In this document: in pieces, positions 24,119 through 30,905 of the stretch
Position numbering within the stretch: position 1 is the first letter of the stretch
How the letters are laid out: the number at the start of each line of letters is the position of its first letter
Assembly: GCA_031269345.1 (NCBI GenBank)
Contig: JAISZH010000162.1
Coordinates: forward strand, 1 to 34,413
Direction of reading: 5' to 3'
Origin: Desulfovibrio sp.
GTDB taxonomy: Bacteria > Desulfobacterota > Desulfovibrionia > Desulfovibrionales > Desulfovibrionaceae
DNA length: 34,413 bases
Made by a program: the position numbers and the translations under genes
The notes under the pieces: generated by a model
What the model was told of the DNA's origin: nothing
Databases searched by the model: none
What the model saw: only the letters and a program-made list of their open reading frames with translations

Positions 24119-24412
24119 TCAGGCTTTGTTCAACTCAGCCCGCAGCTTGCGCGAAAGGCGAAAGACCACAACCTTGCGGGGAGGCAGGATAATGGTGGCG
24201 TCGGTCTGGGGATTGCGCCCCTTTCGCGCTTTTTTGTCATAGGCGTCGAACTTGCCGAGCCCGCTGACAAGCAGGAAGTGATCCTTTTTGATGGCCTGCT
24301 TGCTGAGTCGCAACAGGGATTCCACAAGCCGTTTCACTTCATTGCGGTTTTTGTTGGTTTTCTCATAAATGAGATCAACGATGTCGGCTTTCGTAAGGGT
24401 TTTTTCGCTCAT
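24119..24412 (-). CDS. HU/IHF-family DNA-binding protein (IHF-alpha-like)
   Basis: A 97-residue histone-like protein that binds and bends DNA as a dimer. The conserved arm region is [20 protein letters not shown], near residues 51-70, and the N-terminal helices begin [16 protein letters not shown]. It looks more like IHF alpha than HU: it has an extended C-terminus ([17 protein letters not shown]) and an SGLGKF rather than GFGSF core. Its ATG overlaps the HIT gene stop (ATGA), with a GGAGGAATTT site. Confidence 0.88.
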   Translation of the reverse strand: MSEKTLTKADIVDLIYEKTNKNRNEVKRLVESLLRLSKQAIKKDHFLLVSGLGKFDAYDKKARKGRNPQTDATIILPPRKVVVFRLSRKLRAELNKA

Positions 24413-24861
24413 AAATTCCTCCGGCGGGCGGGCGCCGCACGCTCCTTGATGGACTCTGCCAGTTGCCGCATTTCCGTGTCATCTTTATATTTCCCGCCCG
24501 GCCAGGCGGAAAGGCCGTCGCCGTCAAACCTTGGCACAACATGCCAGTGGGAATGAAAAACAAGCTGTCCGGCCGGACTGAAATTGTTGGATATGCAGTT
24601 GAAGCCGCCGCAGCCGCAGTGCTCCATCAAAGCCCCGGCCACAACACGCATGGCCGAAACCAGGGCTTCGCCCGTCCCGGCCGGCAAATTCAGAAGGGTG
24701 CGATAATGCCCCCTGGGAACCACAAGGACGTGACCCCTGCTGATCGGGTTCACGTCCAGAAAGGCGTAGACCTCTTCATCCTCGTACACACAGGCCGAAG
24801 GAATGGTCCCAGCTACGATTTTACAGAAAATGCAGTTTTCATCCACAGGGTGTTTGGACAT
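24409..24861 (-). CDS. HIT-family nucleotide hydrolase
   Basis: A 150-residue histidine-triad protein of the Hint/Fhit superfamily, which hydrolyses nucleotide phosphoramidates or dinucleoside polyphosphates. CIFCKIVAGTIPS at residues 10-22 gives the Cys pair found in many Hint-like members. DVNPISRGHVLVVPRGHYRTL and the triad segment HSHWHVVPR (about 103-111) complete the family pattern. It has an acidic/glycine extension and a basic C-terminus (APARRRNL). It is first in the HIT-IHF-tgt set and is divergent from the radical SAM gene; the shared gap is only about 140 bases. Confidence 0.9.
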   Translation of the reverse strand: MSKHPVDENCIFCKIVAGTIPSACVYEDEEVYAFLDVNPISRGHVLVVPRGHYRTLLNLPAGTGEALVSAMRVVAGALMEHCGCGGFNCISNNFSPAGQLVFHSHWHVVPRFDGDGLSAWPGGKYKDDTEMRQLAESIKERAAPARRRNL

Positions 24862-25003
24862 TTATTCGCACTTTTTTCCTGACAATGGCACAATTTTACG
24901 GAATAATGAACACGCTTAGGCGAAACGAAAAAAAGATCGACCACATCCTCGCAGGCACTATATCGCATGAAAAGCAAAACAATCAAGTAGGTTCAGACAA
25001 GCA

Positions 25004-26062
25004 TTGCGCAAAATTCAGGATTCATTCCCGCAACGGCAACGCGCGCGCGGCTTTTCCAGGCGCGTCTTCCCGGTATTCCTGCCCTTTGCCGGCTGCAGGA
25101 CGCGCTGCATTTTTTGCGCCCAGCACATCCAGACGGGGACAGATTGTAAAAGCGTCGCCCTGACCTTGGAAGACGCGGCGCGTCAACTCGATCTCCTTGA
25201 AGGGGAAGCCCCGGAACTCGCCTTCTACGGCGGTACCTTTACGGCCCTGCCGCCGGAAGACCTCGCGCTCTGCCTTGACTTTACACGCGCACGCCTGAAA
25301 CGCGGGCAGATCCGCGCCGCGCGATGCTCCACCCGCCCGGATTGCCTGGACTCGGAAACATTGCGCGCGCTGAAGGACTCCGGCTTTTACCTGCTTGAAC
25401 TCGGGATCCAGAGTTTTCAGGACAAGGCGCTGATACGCGCCCGGCGCGGCTATGACAAAGACGTGGCAAGGCGGGCCTGCGCCGCTGTCCGGGAAGCGGG
25501 ATTTGCTCTCGGCATCCAGCTTATGCCGGGCATGCCGGGATTGGACGCCGCCGGGGCGGCGCGCGACGTGCGTTTGGCGGCGGCCGAAAAGCCCGCCTGC
25601 GCGCGCCTCTACCCCTGCCTTGTGTTCGCGGGCACGGAACTGGCCGAACTCTGGCGCAGCGGCCTCTACCACCCGCCGAAACTCGCGCAGACCGTGAGTT
25701 TCCTGGCTTGGGCCATTTCCAGGCTCCAGGCCGCAGGCATCCCCGTGATCCGCACGGGCCTCGCCCATACCCCGGAACTGGAGAAAAAGGTCCTGGCCGG
25801 TCCGCTCCATCCGGCGCTCGGAAACATGGCCCGCTCCCTGGCCCTTTTTTGTCGCATCCGCAAACAAGCGCGCAGGCTGGCGGCGAAACCGCCCCTCGAA
25901 CTCACAATCCCACGTTCCCTGCAAGGAGAATTCTGGGGCCACAGAGGGGAACTCGCCGGAAAATACCTCGAAATCGGCATCGACCGCAAGGGAGTGCACT
26001 GGGGGGACGAAGGAGAGTTTATTCTGCGCGCGTGCGAAGATGAAAGCTCTCCCGAACCATAA
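25004..26062 (+). CDS. Elp3-like radical SAM protein (short form)
   Basis: A 352-residue radical SAM protein with a 4Fe-4S motif at CRTRCIFC (CX3CX2C, about residues 31-38), preceded by FPVFLPFAG as in Elp3-like proteins. AFYGGTFTALP, LELGIQSFQDKAL and IQLMPGMPG correspond to the GGT, G(V/I)QS and LMPGLPG motifs of the Elp3/HemN-type core. The GNAT domain of full Elp3 is absent; the last 120 residues are another, uncharacterised module. The substrate is unknown. The start is tentative: TTG at 25004 with no good ribosome binding site. Its stop codon is the first triplet of a perfect 21-bp palindrome. Confidence 0.85.
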   Translation: MRKIQDSFPQRQRARGFSRRVFPVFLPFAGCRTRCIFCAQHIQTGTDCKSVALTLEDAARQLDLLEGEAPELAFYGGTFTALPPEDLALCLDFTRARLKRGQIRAARCSTRPDCLDSETLRALKDSGFYLLELGIQSFQDKALIRARRGYDKDVARRACAAVREAGFALGIQLMPGMPGLDAAGAARDVRLAAAEKPACARLYPCLVFAGTELAELWRSGLYHPPKLAQTVSFLAWAISRLQAAGIPVIRTGLAHTPELEKKVLAGPLHPALGNMARSLALFCRIRKQARRLAAKPPLELTIPRSLQGEFWGHRGELAGKYLEIGIDRKGVHWGDEGEFILRACEDESSPEP

Positions 26063-26109
26063 TTCCAATTCCGGATAAAATCGCTACAATTTTATCCGGA
26101 ATTGGAATT
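26061..26109. repeat. Perfect 21-bp palindrome at the radical SAM gene end
   Basis: Left arm 26061-26081 (starting AATTCCAATTCC, ending GGATAAAAT) and exact complement 26089-26109 flank the loop CGCTACA. It overlaps the TAA stop of the preceding gene. Repeat F4 copy 2 begins inside it. Confidence 0.85.
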
Positions 26110-26176
26110 GCTCCTGCCCGCACCGGCGCCAAAACCACAGATTGCGCAAGGAACGGGCGGGCTTTGCCGCCTGCGG
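26073..26176. repeat. Repeat family F4, copy 2
   Basis: Shares with 4697-4799 the CCGGATA...TTTTATCC palindrome, then GCCAAAACCACAGATTGCGC, AAGGA, and the GGGCGGGCTTTGCC hairpin remnant. The rest of the gap (26177-26478) holds another palindrome and no gene. Confidence 0.7.
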
Positions 26177-26179
26177 CTC

Positions 26180-26208
26180 TCCAAATAAAATGACACATTT
26201 TATTTGGA
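26180..26208. repeat. Perfect 13-bp A/T-rich palindrome
   Basis: TCCAAATAAAATG and its exact complement flank ACA. It resembles the palindrome at 17321-17353 (CCAAATCAAATTGC) in layout but differs in sequence on both arms together. Confidence 0.75.
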
Positions 26209-26478
26209 TTCCGAATAAGAAATGATAAGGAGACAGCCGACAGAAAGCCATAACCCACCACGCAAAAAGGCAAAATCGCCAGAATACCTGGACATGGGGG
26301 ATATTTCCTCACTGGAACTTTTACAAAAATAACAATTTTTATGCCATGTTATGCCTATGCGTGGTGGCTTCTGGAAGGCAGGCGCCCGCTTGACGCCGGG
26401 CTTTGCCTGGCATACAATGCCCCAATCCGCTGCCTTGTAGTGCAAATGCTATAAAAACAAGCCGGCAAGGAAAGAATC

Positions 26479-27309
26479 CTGAAAACCCCTGTAATCGCTT
26501 TTTCACCCCTGTGCGCGCTTGCTGCCGCCCTTTTGCTTGTCGCCCTTCCCCCGCGCGGTTTAGCTGAAGCCGCGCGCGAAGCTTCCTGGGCGGAGAAAGA
26601 ATTTGTGCGACCGGCAGTGGAGAGGGAAGGCGCCCCGCAAATGCCCGGCTTCATGCTGGTCCCCGTCCAGGCTCATTCCACGGACGCGGCAAACATCCGG
26701 GAAAAATTTGACAATGCCCTGACCGGCTGCTCCCCGGAAAATTTTTTCGGCCAAGATGCCGCATTTCCCCCCCACCGCCAGCAACAGTGGCGCAACCTCC
26801 TGAACATGGCCAAAAACCAGCCTGTCGACGGCGTTCTGCGTCTGGTGAACGGTTTCTTCAACACCTGGCCTTCCTCCGAGGATAAAGACAATTACGGAGA
26901 AGCCGATTACTGGGCCAAGCCGGAAGAATTCGTGAAACACAAGGGCGGAGACTGCGAAGACTACGTGATCATAAAATATCTGGCCCTACGCAGCCTCTCT
27001 TACCCGGCAAAAGGCATGTGGATGTTCATGGTCTTCGACAGGGCGCGCGCGGGTTACCACGCCGTACTGGCGGTCAACGCCGGCGGACGCCTGTTCTTTC
27101 TGGACAACCTGACCAAACCCGCGTACCTGCTCATGCCGGAAAACGTCTTCCTCAAAAATTTCATCCCCCTTTACGCCGTCAATGAAAGCGGCCTCTGGGC
27201 CTATTCCTCACCGGAAGCGGACAAGGAGAGAACCCAGGCCCTGGCCCGCAAAAAAAACCAAAGCGGCAGCCTGGGAGGCGGGCCGCAGCTTTTGCCAGAG
27301 GTTCCATGA
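26479..27309 (+). CDS. LapG-like periplasmic transglutaminase-type cysteine peptidase, probable CTG start
   Basis: A member of the bacterial transglutaminase-like cysteine peptidases (BTLCP), best known as LapG, which clips large adhesins from the surface when c-di-GMP falls. The catalytic triad is visible as C159 (GGDCEDY), H194 (GYHAVL) and D209 (FLDNL). I start at a CTG codon, 26479. This gives a clean signal peptide (basic KT, hydrophobic LCALAAALLLVAL, cleavage near GLAEA) with AAGGA at a proper distance. Starting at the TTG at 26533 would cut that signal in half. The stop overlaps the aspA ATG (ATGA). No LapD-like receptor or large adhesin gene is in the window, so the substrate is unknown. 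Confidence 0.83.
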   Translation: MKTPVIAFSPLCALAAALLLVALPPRGLAEAAREASWAEKEFVRPAVEREGAPQMPGFMLVPVQAHSTDAANIREKFDNALTGCSPENFFGQDAAFPPHRQQQWRNLLNMAKNQPVDGVLRLVNGFFNTWPSSEDKDNYGEADYWAKPEEFVKHKGGDCEDYVIIKYLALRSLSYPAKGMWMFMVFDRARAGYHAVLAVNAGGRLFFLDNLTKPAYLLMPENVFLKNFIPLYAVNESGLWAYSSPEADKERTQALARKKNQSGSLGGGPQLLPEVP

Positions 27310-28709
27310 GCCGCATCGAAACCGACTCTCTAGGGAGCAAAGAGCTGCCTGACGAGGCCTATTATGGCGTGCAGACCCTGCGCGGCAAGGAAAACTTCTC
27401 CATTACCGGGTTGCGCGTCTCGCGTGAGCCGGCCATGGTCAAAGCTCTGGGCTATGTGAAAAAAGCCGCCGCCATGACCAACAGGGACCTGGGTGTGCTG
27501 GAAGCGCGCATCGCCGATGCCGTCTGCACGGCCTGCGACCGGGTGATCGCCGGCGAATTTGACGACCAGTTCATCACCGATTTCATCCAAGGCGGGGCGG
27601 GCACCTCGGTGAACATGAACGCCAACGAGGTGATCGCCAACATCGCTCTGGAAATTCTGGGACGGCCCAAAGGCGACTACGACACTGTAAATCCCAACGA
27701 CCACGTCAACTGTTCGCAGTCCACCAACGACGCCTACCCCACGGCCCTGCGCCTCGCCCTTATTCTGCGCCTTGAGGAGTACTCCCGAAGCCTTGCGAAA
27801 CTGGAAGACGCCTTTGCCCAAAAAGGCGTCGAGTTCGCCAAAGTCCTGAAAATGGGCCGCACCCATCTGCAAGACGCCGTGCCCATGTCCATGGGCGCGG
27901 AATTCCACGGATTCGCCACGACGATTGGAGAAGAGAGCCAGCGCGTAAAAGAATCCATGAACCTCCTGCGGGAAATAAACCTGGGGGCGACGGCCATCGG
28001 CACTTCGGTGAACGCCCCCAAAGGCTACCCGGAACTGGCGGTCAGGCATCTCTCCGCCCTTACGGGGGAAAACTTCATACTTTCCCCGGACCTTGTGGAG
28101 GCCACTTCCGATACCGGGGCCTATGTCCAGCTTTCCGGCGTCCTCAAACGCACCTCGGTAAAACTCACCAAAATCTGCAATGACCTGCGTCTGCTGGCTT
28201 CCGGCCCGCGTTGCGGCTTCAACGAGATACTCCTCCCCCAGCTTCAGCCCGGTTCCTCCATCATGCCCGGCAAGGTGAACCCGGTTATTCCCGAAGTGGT
28301 CAACCAGGCGGGCTTTTTCGTCATCGGCATGGACCTGACCGTCACCCTGGCAGCCTCGGCCGGGCAGTTGCAACTCAACGTGATGGAGCCGGTGATCGCC
28401 TTTGCCCTGTTCAACTCCATCCGCACCATGCAAAACGCCGTAACCAGCCTGTCCGAAAACTGCGTGCTGCATATCCGGGCCAATGCGGACCGCGCCCGCG
28501 ACATGGTCATGGATTCTTTGAGCATAATCACCCTCATAAGCCCCATTCTGGGATACAAAAAATGCTCGCAGATCGCCCGCAAGGGCTATGAACAGAACAA
28601 ATCCATCCACGATCTCGTCGTGCTGGAGGAAAAACTGCTGAGCCAGGAAAAATGGGACGAAATCTTCTCTTTTGAAAACCTGATCCAACCCGGATACATC
28701 AGGAAATAA
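27306..28709 (+). CDS. aspA: Aspartate ammonia-lyase (aspartase)
   Basis: AspA deaminates L-aspartate to fumarate and ammonia. The 467-residue protein belongs to the aspartase/fumarase superfamily. It begins RIETDSLGSKELPDEAYYGV, as aspartases do, and holds the GGAGTSVNMNANEV and NPNDHVNCSQSTNDAYPTA segments and the signature GSSIMPGKVNPV near residues 316-327. Fumarase C of the same fold is the alternative, but the DEAYYG start and QTLRGKENF favour aspartase. In an anaerobe it feeds fumarate to respiration or biosynthesis. It is translationally coupled to the peptidase gene before it, a pairing with no obvious functional logic. Confidence 0.93.
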   Translation: MSRIETDSLGSKELPDEAYYGVQTLRGKENFSITGLRVSREPAMVKALGYVKKAAAMTNRDLGVLEARIADAVCTACDRVIAGEFDDQFITDFIQGGAGTSVNMNANEVIANIALEILGRPKGDYDTVNPNDHVNCSQSTNDAYPTALRLALILRLEEYSRSLAKLEDAFAQKGVEFAKVLKMGRTHLQDAVPMSMGAEFHGFATTIGEESQRVKESMNLLREINLGATAIGTSVNAPKGYPELAVRHLSALTGENFILSPDLVEATSDTGAYVQLSGVLKRTSVKLTKICNDLRLLASGPRCGFNEILLPQLQPGSSIMPGKVNPVIPEVVNQAGFFVIGMDLTVTLAASAGQLQLNVMEPVIAFALFNSIRTMQNAVTSLSENCVLHIRANADRARDMVMDSLSIITLISPILGYKKCSQIARKGYEQNKSIHDLVVLEEKLLSQEKWDEIFSFENLIQPGYIRK

Positions 28710-28722
28710 CGCCAGTTCCAGA

Positions 28723-29031
28723 TCACAGATTTCCGTACTGCTGAAAAGCCCGTCCCCTGGCAGCCGTTTTGCACGCCTCGCTCCTGTGGGCGGTGTAGAC
28801 CACAAAGACAGTAACGATACTGTCTTCAAGACGGCAAAAAATGCGGCGTTCACCCACACGGTAGCGCCAGAACTCGCGCAAGTTCCCTTTCAGCAACTCG
28901 CCTGTTTCGCGAGTGTCTTTCCTGTTTTGCAGGCGTTCGAAAAGAAACCTGAGGATACGCTGGGCCTCTGCCGTTCCAGGCTTTTTAAGCCCGGCGTTTA
29001 CCTCCGGCGTGATTTCAACCTTCCAGGCCAT
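28723..29031 (-). CDS. RelE/ParE-family toxin
   Basis: A 102-residue toxin of the RelE superfamily; RelE-type members cut mRNA on the ribosome. The sequence shows the fold's order: WKVEITPEVNAGLKK, a helical hairpin with RILRFLFERL, then LKGNLREFWRYRVGERRIFCRLED, with the basic strand usual for the active site (R in WRYRVGERR), and the final strand VTVFVVYTAHRSE. The frame is complete. Its ATG lies inside the last codons of the antitoxin remnant, as in normal relBE pairs. It converges on aspA with only 13 bases between the stops. Confidence 0.85.
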   Translation of the reverse strand: MAWKVEITPEVNAGLKKPGTAEAQRILRFLFERLQNRKDTRETGELLKGNLREFWRYRVGERRIFCRLEDSIVTVFVVYTAHRSEACKTAARGRAFQQYGNL

Positions 29032-29157
29032 ACTCCCTCATCACTTCCTCCAGAGGAACGGCTTTTTCGCCGCTGCCCAGCGTTCATAGGCGGCCTCAGC
29101 AAGATAGGCGTGCTCAATATCCTCAAGACTACGCTCCAAAGCTTCCCGGACATAGAA
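29015..29157 (-). pseudogene. RelB-type antitoxin remnant, truncated and frameshifted
   Basis: Two frames carry the two halves of a RelB-like antitoxin. From 29157 the minus strand reads FYVREALERSLEDIEHAYLA then EAAYERW. The C-terminal half then appears in another frame as EKAVPLEEVMREYGLEG with a stop at 29015, overlapping the relE start by 17 bases. One extra base near 29070-29085 would join them. Upstream of FYVREAL the frame meets a stop within about 45 bases and no RelB N-terminus (the DNA-binding and dimerisation part) is seen. So the antitoxin cannot be made whole. Confidence 0.78.
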
Positions 29158-29445
29158 ACATACCCCTCCCGGCAAAAGCGGGGAGAAAACTTAAAAGAAT
29201 TTTGAAGATGGCGCTTGCATATCACAGAGACAAAGGGTATCTCTTCCATTACCGATTTCTGAGGAAACCGGTAAACACCGACCGCATGGCCTATGCATCG
29301 CGAAGCGGCGCAAGTCAGCAGAAAACAACGCTTTTCGGCTGACGGTTCTGCGTTGAAAAGTTTACTTTTTAACGCATATGTCAGTAGTTCAAAGCCTGCG
29401 ACCGTGGTCTGCGAACCAGGAAACGCCAACTAAACGGAGGAGAAC
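29158..29445. promoter_or_regulatory. Gene-free region upstream of HU
   Basis: Between the relB remnant and the HU gene I see no gene. A possible sigma-70 promoter is TTGAAA at 29353-29358 with a TATGTC-like -10 about 18 bases on. An imperfect inverted repeat CAACGC...GCGTTG lies around 29329-29355. These are weak assignments. Confidence 0.35.
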
Positions 29446-29718
29446 ATGACCAAACCCGAATTCGTCAAAGCGCTGAAGGAAAAAGCCGGTCTTTCCAGCA
29501 ACGCCCAGGCTGAGGCGGCCTATGACAGCCTCTTCGCCATTCTGGCGGATACCTTGAAAAAGGGCGACGCCGTGAGCATTATGGGCTTCGGCAGTTTCAA
29601 GACGGTGCACCGGGCCGCCCGCAAAGGCCGCAATCCGCAAACCGGCAAGGAAATCAACATCCCCGCCCACAAGGCCGTCAAATTCACCCCCGGCAAAGCT
29701 CTGAAAGAAAATCTGTAA
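29446..29718 (+). CDS. HU-family nucleoid protein
   Basis: A 90-residue HU-type DNA-bending protein. It starts MTKPEFVKALKEKAGLS and has the core SIMGFGSFKTVHRAARKGRN, the arm PQTGKEINIPAHKAVKFTPG and the normal end KALKENL. GGAGGAGAAC directly precedes the ATG. It is monocistronic, with a terminator immediately downstream. It is the second HU/IHF-family gene in the window and the more HU-like. Confidence 0.96.
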   Translation: MTKPEFVKALKEKAGLSSNAQAEAAYDSLFAILADTLKKGDAVSIMGFGSFKTVHRAARKGRNPQTGKEINIPAHKAVKFTPGKALKENL

Positions 29719-29754
29719 ATTTTGTCCGCTTGTTGCGGCACACGCCCCGCATTC

Positions 29755-29790
29755 GGCGCGTCTCCTCCTCTGAGAGGCGGCGCGCCTTTT
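29755..29790 (+). terminator. Intrinsic terminator after HU
   Basis: GGCGCG (29755-29760) pairs with CGCGCC (29781-29786), with an inner CCTC/GAGG stem, and is followed by TTTT. It lies 37 bases after the HU stop. Confidence 0.75.
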
Positions 29791-29837
29791 CCTGCCCGTG
29801 GACGTCACACTTTTATCTGAGCTTCCTTTTATGGCGC

Positions 29838-29942
29838 GACAGGATGTCGCCCCGAAATACGAAACATTTCGAACGGCAAGGCGAAACAGCGCTTTCGCCG
29901 CAGCCGCCAAATCAAAGCCGCATGGGTGTGGTTTTGATCTGA
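29838..29942. repeat. Repeat family F2, copy 2 (uninterrupted)
   Basis: Matches 8991-9095 over its length and continues straight into AATTCGAAT. In copy 1 the same AATTCGAAT follows only after element F1. This copy is preceded by ATCTGAGCTTCCTTTT (29816-29831), which is the start sequence of F1. Its last palindrome has decayed on the left arm. It lies just upstream of the SLOG gene. Confidence 0.78.
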
Positions 29943-29969
29943 AATTCGAATAAGAAGGCAGGGGCAGGC

Positions 29970-30443
29970 GTGAAAGTCGTTATTTTCGGCAGCCGGGGAA
30001 TCTCCGACATGCAAGAGGTGGACAAAGCCCTGGCGCATTCGGGGGTGGCAGGGCGCATAACGGAGGTCGTCAGCGGCGGCGCGCGCGGCGTAGACGCACT
30101 GGCGCGGATCTATGCGCAGGAGCACGCTCTTCCCTTCAAATTGTTCACTGCGGACTGGGAAAAACACGGCAAGCGGGCCGGGCCGATGCGCAACATGGAA
30201 ATGGCGGATTACGCGGACTTCGGCATAGCCGTGTGGGACGGCCGCAGCCAGGGAACGGCGCACATGATCGGCCTCATGCACGGCAGGGTCTTTGTCTGGA
30301 AAACCGCCGACAAAGACGAACCACCCATTGCGCCGGAGGGCGCAGAGCCGGAAGCGCAACCGCTGAATACCGCAAATTCCGGAAAGCCGGCACGGTCTGA
30401 TGTCCGCCCCGGCTCAGGAATACACCCCGATCCATCGCGCTAA
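29970..30443 (+). CDS. SLOG-superfamily (DUF2493/YspA-like) protein
   Basis: A 157-residue protein with the SLOG nucleotide-binding Rossmann-like fold, related to YspA/DprA/LOG proteins and proposed to bind or process nucleotide signals. VVIFGSRGISD opens it, then VVSGGARGVDALARIYAQEH (GGARG-D motif), TADWEKHGKRAGPMRN and IAVWDGRSQGTAHMI. All are typical of the family. The last 40 residues are Pro/Ala/Glu-rich and probably disordered. The start is a GTG preceded by a purine-rich AGAAGGCAGGGGCAGG. No effector gene is adjacent, so its role remains open. Confidence 0.85.
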   Translation: MKVVIFGSRGISDMQEVDKALAHSGVAGRITEVVSGGARGVDALARIYAQEHALPFKLFTADWEKHGKRAGPMRNMEMADYADFGIAVWDGRSQGTAHMIGLMHGRVFVWKTADKDEPPIAPEGAEPEAQPLNTANSGKPARSDVRPGSGIHPDPSR

Positions 30444-30511
30444 AAAAGTAAACCTTCATGGTCGCGCGACCGCAACCGGGCCTTATTCGCCGTTTTGCGG
30501 CAACCGCCCGA

Positions 30512-30670
30512 ACCAAGAAGGTAGCATGGGCCTTCAGGCCCATGCGTCTTGCGCTTGGGTGGGGCTTGAACCCCGCCAGGCTTCCGCCCGTACGGATACC
30601 CCGCCCTTCAGGGCGGGGTCGGGCTATCCGGCCTGAAGACCGGGGTCTCAAACCGTAAAGGAAGCTCAGA
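30512..30670 (-). mobile_element. Multi-hairpin element F1, copy 2 (reverse orientation)
   Basis: The reverse complement of the F1 element, from ACCAAGAAGGTAGCATGGGC to AAACCGTAAAGGAAGCTCAGA. All five hairpins can be found; the CCGGCCTGAAGACCGG stem has one altered pair. It lies in a 462-base gap (30444-30905) with no gene, which also holds F3 copy 2. Confidence 0.8.
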
Positions 30671-30751
30671 TGATGCGGTGAATCCGGGTTTAGAGGCGCT
30701 TCCGGTCCCTTGCATTGCGGGCGGGGAAACCCTACTTTGCAACGGAGATAA

Positions 30752-30887
30752 TTGCATTCAAACGAGCTTGAATGCAAGACGCCAAAGTCTTTGAAAAACA
30801 GGCCAAGCCTGATTTTTCATAAACTTGCGGCCGGCGGCTTTGCCTCCGCCATCCCAATGCGCTTTCTATCGAAAGCAAATCGGCATC
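30752..30887. repeat. Repeat family F3, copy 2
   Basis: Matches 695-827. The opening palindrome is TTGCATTCAAACGAGCTTGA and the end is ATCGAAAGCAAATCGGCATCA. It lies immediately upstream of the CoA-disulfide reductase gene, whose ribosome binding site follows 10-15 bases later, so this repeat probably contributes to the promoter or leader. Confidence 0.78.
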
Positions 30888-30905
30888 AGCAAAAGAGAGG
30901 TGCCC

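Noticed and set aside
27330-28859. A 509-codon minus-strand frame opposite aspA
   Set aside because: It is the antisense of an unmistakable aspartase and shows no domain; codon bias explains the lack of stops.
28998-29429. A 143-codon minus-strand frame covering the relB region
   Set aside because: It passes through the antitoxin remnant in the wrong frame (no RelB residues), extends past the relE start and ends in basic low-complexity sequence.
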